Origin: Hahnella aquatica
GTDB taxonomy: Bacteria; Pseudomonadota; Gammaproteobacteria; Burkholderiales; Burkholderiaceae_A
DNA: 64,000 nt
Direction of reading: 5' to 3'
NCBI GenBank assembly: GCA_965194505.1
Contig: OZ239144.1
Span: forward strand, 1,426,001 to 1,490,000
Under the pieces are notes generated by a model. The model was not told the DNA's origin and did not search any database. It was given only the letters and a program-made list of their open reading frames with translations. A program made the translations under genes and the position numbers. Positions 27,016 to 35,268 of the stretch are shown one piece after another. Numbering within the stretch: the first letter of the stretch is position 1; each line of letters begins with the position of its first letter.

Positions 27016-27611
27016 CCGAACGCCAGGCTGCATCGACCCCACCCCTGGTCATCCTCGACCGCGACGGCGTCATCAATCACGACTCCGACGACCACATCAA
27101 GAGCCCCGATGAATGGCAGCCCATCGCAGGCAGCCTGGAGGCCATCACGCAGCTCCACCACGAGGGCTGGCGCATTTTCGTGGCCACCAATCAATCGGGC
27201 CTCGCCCGTGGTCTCTTCGACCTCTCCATGCTTCACCGGATTCACCAGAAAATGCGCGAAGGCCTCTCAGAGATGGGCAGCCAGGTGGACGGCATTTTCT
27301 TCTGCCCGCATGGGCCGGATGCGGGCTGTCGTTGCCGCAAGCCCGCCACGGGCCTGCTCGAAGACATCGCTGCGCGGCTCGACCAGTCCCTCGCGGGCGT
27401 GCCCCTCATCGGCGACTCGCATCGCGACCTGGCGGCCGCCGCTGCCGTGGGTGCGCGTCCCATGCTGGTGCTCACAGGCAAAGGCCATGGCACGCTGTCG
27501 GCCCACCAGAGCGGTGCAAAGGCGCTGCCTCCAGGCACCCATGTCTTCGAAGACCTCGCCCATGCGGTGTCGCACCTGCTCCACCAGACCCCTGCCCTGC
27601 CTGGCCCATGA
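27012..27611 (+). CDS. gmhB: D-glycero-beta-D-manno-heptose-1,7-bisphosphate 7-phosphatase
   Basis: A 199-residue HAD-IIIA phosphatase in ADP-heptose synthesis for the LPS core. Motif I is LDRDGVIN with nucleophile D16 and acid/base D18. The zinc-binding cysteine cluster is visible as FFCPHGPDAGCRCRKP around residue 96-111, and motif IV is GDSHRDLAAA. Length fits the family. It overlaps glyS and plsC by 4 bases each, which places LPS precursor supply in the same transcript as glycyl-tRNA synthetase. Confidence 0.93.
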   Translation: MTERQAASTPPLVILDRDGVINHDSDDHIKSPDEWQPIAGSLEAITQLHHEGWRIFVATNQSGLARGLFDLSMLHRIHQKMREGLSEMGSQVDGIFFCPHGPDAGCRCRKPATGLLEDIAARLDQSLAGVPLIGDSHRDLAAAAAVGARPMLVLTGKGHGTLSAHQSGAKALPPGTHVFEDLAHAVSHLLHQTPALPGP

Positions 27612-28327
27612 GGCTTCTGCGGTCGTTCGTCTTTGGCCTCTTCCAGGCGGCAAGCCTGCTGGTCTGGGGCAGCCTCTTTCTGCTGCTGGCGCCTTTTTTA
27701 TCCGATCACGCACGCTACCGACTGGCCATGCGGTGGCCGGGCATGGTGATCTGGGCTGCACGCCGGCTGCTCGGCATTCAGTGGCGCCTCGAGGGCCAAG
27801 AGCACCTCGAGGCGGCGCGTGGCCAGCCCATGATCGTCTGCTCCAAGCACCAGTCGGCCTGGGAGACCCTCTTTCTTCCGAGCCACATGCCGGTGCCGCT
27901 CTGCTTTGTCTTTAAGAAGGAACTCTTGAAGATCCCCTTTTTCGGCTGGAGCATTGCACTTTTGCCGATGATTCATGTCGACCGCGCGCAAGGCCGGCAG
28001 GCCTTCGAGCAGATTCAATCGCAGGCATCCCAACGGCTCGACCAAGGGTTCTGGATCACCTTCTTTCCAGAGGGCACCCGCACCCGGCCCGGTCAACGCG
28101 TGAAGTACAAAACGGGTGCTGCGCGGCTGGCCTGCAGCCTTGGCCTGCCCATCCTGCCCATCGCCCTCAATGCAGGCACCGTCTGGCCTCGCAACGCCTG
28201 GATCAAGCGGCCCGGTTGCATCACGGTGCGTGTGGGCGCGCCCATTCCCACCGACGGCCAGACCCCCGAGGCCGTCATGCAGACCGTCCAGACCTGGATC
28301 GACGAGCAGTCTGATGCACTCCATTGA
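27608..28327 (+). CDS. plsC: 1-acyl-sn-glycerol-3-phosphate acyltransferase (PlsC family)
   Basis: A 239-residue membrane-associated acyltransferase making phosphatidic acid or a related acylated lipid. It has an N-terminal hydrophobic segment (about 5-32), the acyltransferase block I as SKHQSAWET (a HxxxxE variant of the usual HxxxxD seen in many betaproteobacterial members), and block III FFPEGTRT. The ATG at 27608 overlaps the gmhB stop; a much longer upstream frame is antisense/out-of-frame noise. The 3' end overlaps the next gene by 14 bases. Confidence 0.9.
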   Translation: MRLLRSFVFGLFQAASLLVWGSLFLLLAPFLSDHARYRLAMRWPGMVIWAARRLLGIQWRLEGQEHLEAARGQPMIVCSKHQSAWETLFLPSHMPVPLCFVFKKELLKIPFFGWSIALLPMIHVDRAQGRQAFEQIQSQASQRLDQGFWITFFPEGTRTRPGQRVKYKTGAARLACSLGLPILPIALNAGTVWPRNAWIKRPGCITVRVGAPIPTDGQTPEAVMQTVQTWIDEQSDALH

Positions 28328-29036
28328 CATTCAAGGCGAGCAGCTGACCTGGAGCCTCACGCGCTCCAAGCGCAAGACCGTGGGCATGGTCTTCGACGCT
28401 GGCACCATCCGTGTGCGAGCCCCTCGCTGGGTCACGCTGGCCGAGATCGAGACCATCCTTCAGAGCAAGCACCGCTGGGTCAAGGCCCGGCTGCTGGAAT
28501 GGCGGCATGCGGAGCAGCATCGCCTGGAGCCTGCTGAACAATGGTGCGATGGCGCCCAGGTTCAGTTCCTCGGCCAGGCCTGCTCACTGCGCCTGCTGCC
28601 CGAGATTGGCACCGTGACATGGTCGGCCCAATGTGCCGACATTCTGCTGCCCTTGTCGGCCAGTGCCTCGCCCGAGCAAGTCAAGGACATGACCCACAGC
28701 TGGATGCAGCAGCAGGCCAAGGCCATTCTGCAGGAGCGCTTAGAGACTCTGGCCGAGCGGTCCCAATGCCGGTTCACGCGGTTCTCGCTCTCCCATGCCA
28801 AGACCCGCTGGGGAAGCTGCACAGTCGATGGCCACATTCGCCTGAACTGGCGACTCATTCGCTTCAGCCTGGCGGTGATCGACTATGTGGTGGCCCACGA
28901 ACTGGCCCACCTGCGCACCATGGACCACAGCCCTGGCTTCTGGGCGGAGGTCGGTGAAATCCTCCCCGGCTTTGAGGAGGGCAAGGCCCTCATCCGGCGT
29001 GCTCCACTCGAGCCGCCTTCCATACGGCCGGCCTAG
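28314..29036 (+). CDS. YgjP-like zinc metalloprotease domain protein
   Basis: A 240-residue protein of the YgjP/WLM (M48-like, formerly DUF45) family. The metal motif HELAH follows VIDYVVA, and the substrate-binding tract KTRWGSCTVDGHIRLNWRL upstream is diagnostic. The downstream DHSPGFWAEV supplies the third ligand region. The start ATG 28314 overlaps plsC by 14 bases. The stop shares CTAG with the convergent rsmA stop. The physiological substrate is unknown. Confidence 0.88.
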   Translation: MHSIDIQGEQLTWSLTRSKRKTVGMVFDAGTIRVRAPRWVTLAEIETILQSKHRWVKARLLEWRHAEQHRLEPAEQWCDGAQVQFLGQACSLRLLPEIGTVTWSAQCADILLPLSASASPEQVKDMTHSWMQQQAKAILQERLETLAERSQCRFTRFSLSHAKTRWGSCTVDGHIRLNWRLIRFSLAVIDYVVAHELAHLRTMDHSPGFWAEVGEILPGFEEGKALIRRAPLEPPSIRPA

Positions 29037-29839
29037 ATCACCAGCTGATTGGCCAGCGCCACAAACGAGGCCACCGAGACCTCCTCTGGCCGCTGCGTGG
29101 GCCGCACACCTGCGGCCTCCAGATCAAGGCGGTCTAAATAACCCAACAAGGTGTTGCGAATCATCTTGCGCCGGGTGGAGAAGGCTGCGGCCACCAGGGC
29201 CTCGTAGACGGCCCAGTCCTTCACCAGGACCTGCTCCGAGGGCAGCGGCCACATGAGCACCACGGCGGACTCCACCGCAGGTGCTGGCGAGAAGGCCGCG
29301 GGGGGCACATGCATGAGCGTGGTCATCTCGTACCGGGCCTGCAGCATCACCGACAGCCGGCCATAGCGCTTGGAGCCATGGAGGGCCACCATGCGCTCGA
29401 CCACCTCCTGCTGGAGCATGAAGGTCTGGTCCAGCACACAGTGGGCCAGTGGCAGCAGCATGAAGAGAATGGGGCTCGAGATGTTGTAGGGCAGGTTGCC
29501 AACGATTCGCAGTGGCCCACCCAGTTGTGCCGACAGGGCGGCGAAGTCCACCGTGAGGACATCCTGCTCGAGCAGCGACAGGCCCTCGCCGAATCGGGCC
29601 TGCAGCATTGGGATGAGGTCACGGTCGATCTCAATGGCCGTGATGCTGCCGGCCCCCGAGACCAGGCCCGAGGTCAGTGCGCCGCGGCCGGGGCCAATCT
29701 CGACCAGCCGATCACCCGGCTGTGGGCGAACCGCCTCCAGAATGCGGGCCACCACATGACGGTCTTGAAGAAAGTTTTGGCCAAATCGCTTCTTGGCGCC
29801 GGCCTTCGTGTCAGCTGTCGTCGCGCTTGATCTCGACAT
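29033..29839 (-). CDS. rsmA: 16S rRNA (adenine1518/1519-N6)-dimethyltransferase
   Basis: A 268-residue methyltransferase (KsgA) that dimethylates two adenines in helix 45 of 16S rRNA during 30S assembly. Motifs: KRFGQNFLQD at the N-terminus, SAM loop VEIGPGRGALT, acidic AIEIDRDL, and catalytic NLPYNIS. I choose ATG 29839, which overlaps surA by 29 bases, instead of an earlier in-frame start deeper in surA. It lies directly behind surA; the pdxA gene that normally separates the two in Burkholderia-type operons is missing. Confidence 0.95.
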   Translation of the reverse strand: MSRSSATTADTKAGAKKRFGQNFLQDRHVVARILEAVRPQPGDRLVEIGPGRGALTSGLVSGAGSITAIEIDRDLIPMLQARFGEGLSLLEQDVLTVDFAALSAQLGGPLRIVGNLPYNISSPILFMLLPLAHCVLDQTFMLQQEVVERMVALHGSKRYGRLSVMLQARYEMTTLMHVPPAAFSPAPAVESAVVLMWPLPSEQVLVKDWAVYEALVAAAFSTRRKMIRNTLLGYLDRLDLEAAGVRPTQRPEEVSVASFVALANQLVI

Positions 29840-31091
29840 AGCTGTTGGCCCGAATCTCTCGGGTCCAATCATCCACGGCGTCGGCCAGCTTGCGATCGCG
29901 CAGCGACAGACGTGCGATGAGGCGCAGGCGATCCTCGGTGAGGGGCTCCTGCTTGCGATCGAGTACTTCGATCAAGTGAAAGCCAAAGACGGTTCGAACA
30001 GGCTCGCTCACCTGCCCTCGGGCCAGGCCCAGGGCGGCCCTTTCAAACTCTGGCACCAGGTCGCCTGGGTAGGCCCAGTCGAGCTGCCCACCCTTGGCGG
30101 CCGAGCCAGGGTCTTGGGAGAAGTCTTTGGCCAGTTGCTCGAAGGCTTCCCCCAGGCCCAGGCGGCGACGCAGTTCTTGAAGCCGCCGAGTGGCCGTCTG
30201 CTCAGATGTTTGTGCGTCCACACGAATCAAGATGTGGCGCGCGCGAAAGACATCAACCACCTGGCTTCGAATGCTGCTGCGACGGTCTTCCAGTCGCAGG
30301 ATGTGAAAGCCCCCGGGGCTCTGAAAGGGGCCAGTCCACTGACCCGGCTGGAGCTTCTCCACGGCCTTTAGGAAAATGGTGGGCAGCCGCTCGGCCGCGC
30401 GCCAGCCGAGGTCGCCGCCGTTGGGGCCATCGGGCGAGAGCGACAGTTCACGGGCCACCGCGGCGAAGTCCTCTCCGCCTTGGAGCCGCTGGGCCACCGC
30501 CTTGGCCTTGGCCTCAGAGTCCAACAAAATTTGCGAGACCCGCCACTCTTCAGAACGGCTCAGGCTGGCACCCTGAGCGGCCAAGAAGGCATCGATCTCT
30601 GCCTCGGAGACCGTGAGGCGGTTGTCGACCTCGCGCTCACGCAGTCGGGTGAGTAGGATCTCCTCCCGAATGTCTTGTCGAAAACGCTCGAAGGCAATTC
30701 CCTCGGACTGCAGCTGGGCCGAGAGGCCCTGAACAGACATGCCATTCTGCTCGGCAATCCGGGCAATGGCTCGGTTGAGTGTGATGTCATCCACCGACAG
30801 CCCCACCTGCGTGGCCCGCTGAAGCAGGGCCAGATCGTTGACCATGCGGTCGAGCACCTGTTCGCGGAGCCTGCTTTCCGGCGGTGCGGGCTGCTTGGCC
30901 TTGGCCATCGCCTGCCGGGCCTGGGCAAGCCTTCGCTGCACCTCAGACTCGAGAATGATCTCGTTGTTCACGACCGCCGCAACCCGCTCGAGCAAGACGG
31001 GTTGCCGGGCAGCCGGCTGGGCCATTGCAGCGCCAGTCCACAGCAGCAGACTCACTGCAGCCATCCATCGGGGTCCAAGCCTGTTGTGCAT
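29811..31091 (-). CDS. surA: Periplasmic chaperone/peptidyl-prolyl isomerase SurA
   Basis: A 426-residue periplasmic chaperone escorting outer-membrane proteins to the Bam complex. A signal peptide (about 1-25, ending AMAQPAA) precedes a SurA_N domain (ERVAAVVNNEIILESEV), then two parvulin PPIase repeats: one around 175-275 (EWRVSQILLDSEAKA) and one around 285-385 (FRARHILIRVDAQTSE). A C-terminal helix ends in EIKRDDS. It is 18 bases downstream of lptD, one of its main clients. Confidence 0.95.
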   Translation of the reverse strand: MHNRLGPRWMAAVSLLLWTGAAMAQPAARQPVLLERVAAVVNNEIILESEVQRRLAQARQAMAKAKQPAPPESRLREQVLDRMVNDLALLQRATQVGLSVDDITLNRAIARIAEQNGMSVQGLSAQLQSEGIAFERFRQDIREEILLTRLREREVDNRLTVSEAEIDAFLAAQGASLSRSEEWRVSQILLDSEAKAKAVAQRLQGGEDFAAVARELSLSPDGPNGGDLGWRAAERLPTIFLKAVEKLQPGQWTGPFQSPGGFHILRLEDRRSSIRSQVVDVFRARHILIRVDAQTSEQTATRRLQELRRRLGLGEAFEQLAKDFSQDPGSAAKGGQLDWAYPGDLVPEFERAALGLARGQVSEPVRTVFGFHLIEVLDRKQEPLTEDRLRLIARLSLRDRKLADAVDDWTREIRANSYVEIKRDDS

Positions 31092-31109
31092 CGAGCGCCT
31101 CTTCTCTGT

Positions 31110-33479
31110 CTATCGGAAGTTGTCGAACTTGGCCGGCAACGGGGTGAGTTGGTTGATCATCCGGTAATTGGGAATGCTTTGCTTTAAGGCCGAGAGCGGA
31201 TCCGTTCCAACCTTGGCAATGCCATTGAGTTCAACTTGGAAAAAGATTCGATTGTCTCGGCGGTCTGCGCCGGTCACATAACGCTGCACCACGGCCCGAG
31301 CCACCCAGCAGCCCCCATCGTATTCCACACCAGCCAGGGCCTCAATCAGGCCTGGTTGTTGGGTGCTGTCGGTGGTCTGCCGCTTCTGGATGGAGTGGTT
31401 GTAGCGGCCCACGGCATACCAGTCTCGAACAATGGGGGTCTGGAAGGCCAGGTCGACGGTGTTGATGGAGTTGCGCGTGAACCGGTAGGACAGGCTGACC
31501 GACTGGCCCAACTTGGGCTCGTACACCGTGCTGGCCGATGCCCCCTGCCAGCGTCTCAGGCTGCGTGTGTACTGCCCCAAGACATCCATGCGCCAAGACT
31601 TTGTAAGCCGTGCTGCCGACTCCAGGAGGATGTCAGATTCTTTGTCGGTTCGGAGCGATCCACCGGGCAGCGTGACCCGCTGGGCGCTCAGGTAGTGGGT
31701 TTGCGCCAGGGTGGCCCGAAAGAGTTCCTCGCCCGAGGACTGGCCCAGGTATCGGGTGGTCAGGGCTGCGGTCACCTGGTTCTGATCTGAAATTCGATCA
31801 TGGCCGGTGAAGGACATTCCTGAGAGCAATTGCGAGAGGTTCACTCCCACGCTGCCCGAGTCGAAGACTGGATAACGGCTCTGATCGCGGTAAGGCGTGT
31901 AGGTGTAGGACAGTGTGGGCTCGAGGGTCTGCAGCAGGGAGGCCTCACCCCAGGAGGTGTCGCGCTCGAGGGTCATCTTGGTGGTGAGACTCGCCGTGGG
32001 CAGCACCCGGGAATACGACTCGGTCTGGGTACCAGTGTCGCCTACGTTGTTGGCATAAGCCCCGAGCGAACTCGACGACACCCGATACTTGTCGAGGGTA
32101 CGGCTTGCACTGCCCTGGCTGCCTTGGCTGTAGTGCGTGGCATGCAGGCCAATCTTCGGCGTGACATCGAGAAAGGACAGCATCATTGGTGAGGTCACCG
32201 CGCCAGTCAGCACAAATCGGTTGCCCTCGGCCAGGGTGGGATGCCGGAATGCAGCGGCCTCCGCATAGCTGCTCCAATCGATCAACGGCCCGGCAGTGCC
32301 GCCCACTTGAATGGCCCGCTCGGTTCGGCTGGCAGCCACCTTGGGCATCCAAGAGTAAGGTGCAAGCACGGGCGCAGCCCGGTCCTGCAGCAACTGATAT
32401 TCCTGGGCGGCCGCGGTCACAGCCCAGCCATACTGGTTGCTGGTGAGCGACAAGGTGGCCGGAAGGGTTCGCTGCGAGGCGGCCAGCAAGGAGCCACCGA
32501 AGTCTGCAAAGTAATCGTCGTCCGACACCCGAGTGATGTTGAGGCCCATGGAGAGGTTCGGGGCCAGACGGGTGGTGTGCACCAGGCTGCCCAAGGACCG
32601 AGACCGCCCCGCCACGCGATCGTGCGGCAGCGACTCCACCCCCACCACGCCAAGGTGGCGGTCACTCAGGTACCGAAACTCTGCTCCCAGTTGCACACCG
32701 CGCCGAGGCACCAGCTTGGGATAAAGGGTCATGTCGCGGTTCGGGGCGATATTCCAATAAAACGGCACGGTGAGTTCAAGGCCCAGGCGCGACGAATACG
32801 AGTACGAGGCCGGCAGGAGCCCTGTGCGTCGGCGGTCGGAGATGGCAAAGGAGATGTCGCCCATGTTGACCAGGGGCACGCCACCCCAGGTGAGCACAGC
32901 CCCTTGCGCATCGGCCACCTCACGAATCTGATCCACCAGCATGGTGCGCGCCTGTACCGTCCAGGCGGGACGATCCTTCGGGCAGGTCGTGTAGAGGGTG
33001 TCGATCAGGCGAGTGGCCTTGGGCTGCAGGAATTCGGCTGCCTTGGCCTGGCCACGGCCATTGATGGCCGAGATCTCGTAGGTCACATCCTCAAAGCGGC
33101 CCTGCATGGTCGAGAGCTTGAGGTCGAGCTTGGGGCCGGTGAAGAGTTCGCCCTCTCGGAAGAGTTGAACATTTCCCTCGGCTCGGATGCGATTGGGCAC
33201 CAAATCGAAATCGATGCGATCAGCCTTGAGCGAGGTGCCCAGTTGCCGCATCTCTGCCCTGTTGACCAGCGTGATGGTGTCTTCGACCTGGCCATCGACG
33301 GTCTCCCCAAAAAAATACATCGGGGTCTCACTGTCGGTGAGGCCCACCCTCGCAGGGGCCTGAAGAGAGAGCCGCGGATCCACCCGGAGGCCTTGGCCGA
33401 CATCTGCCCGGAGGGAGCATTCAGCAGCAAAGCTGGTTCCTGTGATGGCACCCATGAGCAGGGGCAGAACAAGGCGCAT
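31110..33479 (-). CDS. lptD: LPS-assembly protein LptD
   Basis: A 789-residue outer-membrane barrel that, with LptE, inserts lipopolysaccharide. A signal peptide (1-19, TSFAAE) is followed by C21, a beta-jellyroll OstA/LptA-like domain (about 55-160, VEDTITLVNRAEMRQLG... ), a cysteine in TTCPKDRPAW, and a barrel of about 26 strands ending with YDGGCWVARAVVQRY. E. coli LptD has four disulfide cysteines; three equivalents are visible here and the C-terminal CC pair is a single Cys. It is divergent from amgK and leads surA and rsmA. Confidence 0.94.
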   Translation of the reverse strand: MRLVLPLLMGAITGTSFAAECSLRADVGQGLRVDPRLSLQAPARVGLTDSETPMYFFGETVDGQVEDTITLVNRAEMRQLGTSLKADRIDFDLVPNRIRAEGNVQLFREGELFTGPKLDLKLSTMQGRFEDVTYEISAINGRGQAKAAEFLQPKATRLIDTLYTTCPKDRPAWTVQARTMLVDQIREVADAQGAVLTWGGVPLVNMGDISFAISDRRRTGLLPASYSYSSRLGLELTVPFYWNIAPNRDMTLYPKLVPRRGVQLGAEFRYLSDRHLGVVGVESLPHDRVAGRSRSLGSLVHTTRLAPNLSMGLNITRVSDDDYFADFGGSLLAASQRTLPATLSLTSNQYGWAVTAAAQEYQLLQDRAAPVLAPYSWMPKVAASRTERAIQVGGTAGPLIDWSSYAEAAAFRHPTLAEGNRFVLTGAVTSPMMLSFLDVTPKIGLHATHYSQGSQGSASRTLDKYRVSSSSLGAYANNVGDTGTQTESYSRVLPTASLTTKMTLERDTSWGEASLLQTLEPTLSYTYTPYRDQSRYPVFDSGSVGVNLSQLLSGMSFTGHDRISDQNQVTAALTTRYLGQSSGEELFRATLAQTHYLSAQRVTLPGGSLRTDKESDILLESAARLTKSWRMDVLGQYTRSLRRWQGASASTVYEPKLGQSVSLSYRFTRNSINTVDLAFQTPIVRDWYAVGRYNHSIQKRQTTDSTQQPGLIEALAGVEYDGGCWVARAVVQRYVTGADRRDNRIFFQVELNGIAKVGTDPLSALKQSIPNYRMINQLTPLPAKFDNFR

Positions 33480-33520
33480 GTTCTATTATAGGAACGAAGC
33501 GTCTCCTCACATCTTTGCCC
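33480..33520. promoter_or_regulatory. Compact divergent promoter lptD / amgK
   Basis: Only 41 bases separate the two start codons. The core CTATTATAG holds a perfect TATAAT on the minus strand (33490-33485), five bases from the lptD ATG, and TATTAT (33484-33489) on the plus strand with a roughly 25-base leader to amgK. The two -10-like hexamers overlap, as in symmetric bidirectional promoters. Short inverted arms GTTC/GAAC flank the core. -35 matches are weak on both sides. Confidence 0.5.
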
Positions 33521-34564
33521 ATGTCCCCCACCCCTGATCCGCGCCGCCTGGCTGCAGCCGACTGGCTCACGCAGTTTGCGCACCTCGACGTCGCAGGCCT
33601 CGCCCCAGCCTCAGCCGATGCGTCCTTCCGGCGTTACTTTCGCGTGGCCGATGCCGGTGGCGGCAGCTGCATTCTCATGGACGCACCACCCGAGCTCGAG
33701 CCCCTAGACGCCTTTTTGAGTGTGGCCAATCTCTTCGAAAAGGCGGGCCTTCGCGTGCCTCGACGCCTGGCGGTCTCGCAGGCGCAGGGCTTTCTGCTGC
33801 TCGAGGACTTTGGCAGTGAACCCTACCTGCCGCACCTCACGCCGAGCACCGCCCGGCCGCTCTACCAGTCGGCCTGGCAGGCCTTGGTTCGGCTGCAGGC
33901 CTGGGGGATCACGCAGCCCGCGGGAACCCTGGGGCTGCCCGCCTACAGTCGCACCAAGCTCCTGGACGAGATGGGCCTCTTCCAGACCTGGTATGTCGAG
34001 ACCCATCTGGGCCAGACACTCTCTGCCGATGAAGCCCAGACGCTGAACCAGACCATGGCACGCCTGGCGGACCGAGCCCTCGCGCAGACGCAGGTCATCG
34101 TGCACCGTGATTTCCACAGCCGAAACCTGATGGTGCTGCCCGAGACGCTCACCCCGGATGGACAGCCCGGCATCCTCGACTTCCAAGATGCCGTGGTGGG
34201 CCCCTTGAGCTACGACCTGGTCTCACTGCTGCGAGACGCCTATGTGGTCTGGAATGAGGCCGAGCAGATTGACTGGGCGATTCGTTATTGGGAGGACGCC
34301 CGCCACGCGGGCATTGCCGTGCCATCCGACTTCGCCGAGTTCTGGGAGGACTTTGAATGGATGGGCCTGCAGCGCCAGTTGAAGGTCTTGGGCATCTTCG
34401 CTCGCCTCGCCCACCGAGACGGTAAAGAGAATTACCTCGAAGACATTCCCGCCGTGCTCGCCTACGCCACCAAGGCAGCCCACCGCTACCATGAGCTCGC
34501 CGGGCTCGCCCATCTGCTCGACCGACTGGGGAATGTCTCTCCCACGGCATTGACGCAACCATGA
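33521..34564 (+). CDS. amgK: N-acetylmuramate/N-acetylglucosamine kinase (anomeric)
   Basis: A 347-residue aminoglycoside-phosphotransferase-fold kinase of the AmgK group, phosphorylating MurNAc or GlcNAc at C1 in the cell-wall recycling shortcut that bypasses MurA (and so fosfomycin). Visible are DASFRRYFRV (nucleotide loop), the catalytic loop VIVHRDFHSRNLM and metal-binding GILDFQDAVVGPLSYDLVSLLRD. The ATG at 33521 is used, since a TTG two codons earlier is less likely. murU overlaps by 4 bases, and divergence from lptD is conserved in many proteobacteria. Confidence 0.93.
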   Translation: MSPTPDPRRLAAADWLTQFAHLDVAGLAPASADASFRRYFRVADAGGGSCILMDAPPELEPLDAFLSVANLFEKAGLRVPRRLAVSQAQGFLLLEDFGSEPYLPHLTPSTARPLYQSAWQALVRLQAWGITQPAGTLGLPAYSRTKLLDEMGLFQTWYVETHLGQTLSADEAQTLNQTMARLADRALAQTQVIVHRDFHSRNLMVLPETLTPDGQPGILDFQDAVVGPLSYDLVSLLRDAYVVWNEAEQIDWAIRYWEDARHAGIAVPSDFAEFWEDFEWMGLQRQLKVLGIFARLAHRDGKENYLEDIPAVLAYATKAAHRYHELAGLAHLLDRLGNVSPTALTQP

Positions 34565-35268
34565 AGGCCATGATCCTGGCGGCTGGGCGCGGCGAGCGCA
34601 TGCGCCCACTCACCGACCACACCCCCAAGCCCTTGTTGTTGGCGGGCGGCAAGCCCCTCGTGGTCTGGCACCTGGAGCGGCTCGCCCAGGCGGGATTCTC
34701 CGAGGTGGTGATCAACCTCGCCCACCTGGGTGAGCAGATCGAGTCGGCGCTTGGGTCGGGTGAGGCCTGGGGACTTCAGATTCGCTACAGCCATGAGCCC
34801 GCGGGCGCGCTCGAGACCGCGGGTGGCATCGCCACGGCCCAGCCCTGGGGGAAGACCAGAGCGCCTTTTTTACTCATCAATGGCGATGTCTTCTCCGACT
34901 GGGATGTCTCCGAGGCCCGAAAAATGGCGCAGGCCTCAGACAACACCCTGGGCCACCTGGTCTTGGTGCCGAGCCCAGCCCATCACCCGCAGGGTGATTT
35001 CGGGCTGCAGCCCGATGGCCAGGTCTGCCCGCGCGATGCCGCAGCCACGAGGCTCACCTACTCGGGCATGGCCGTGCTCTGGCCGGCCCTCTTCGACCAC
35101 ACACCAGCCCATGCACGCGCGCCGCTGGCCCCCCTGCTGCACGAGGCCATGGCCCAGGGCCGACTACGAGGCAGCCTGCACGCAGGCCAATGGATGGATG
35201 TGGGAACGCCTGAGCGGCTGGCCGCGCTTGACCACACCCTCGCAAGGGGGGGACCATCCCACTCATGA
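34561..35268 (+). CDS. murU: N-acetylmuramate alpha-1-phosphate uridylyltransferase
   Basis: A 235-residue nucleotidyltransferase with the signature KAMILAAGRGERMRPLTDHTPKPLL at the N-terminus and the metal-binding Asp in LLINGDVFSDWD. It converts MurNAc-1-phosphate made by AmgK to UDP-MurNAc. Placement directly after amgK (ATGA overlap) separates it from generic glucose-1-phosphate thymidylyltransferases of the same fold. It overlaps pepP by 4 bases. Confidence 0.93.
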   Translation: MKAMILAAGRGERMRPLTDHTPKPLLLAGGKPLVVWHLERLAQAGFSEVVINLAHLGEQIESALGSGEAWGLQIRYSHEPAGALETAGGIATAQPWGKTRAPFLLINGDVFSDWDVSEARKMAQASDNTLGHLVLVPSPAHHPQGDFGLQPDGQVCPRDAAATRLTYSGMAVLWPALFDHTPAHARAPLAPLLHEAMAQGRLRGSLHAGQWMDVGTPERLAALDHTLARGGPSHS

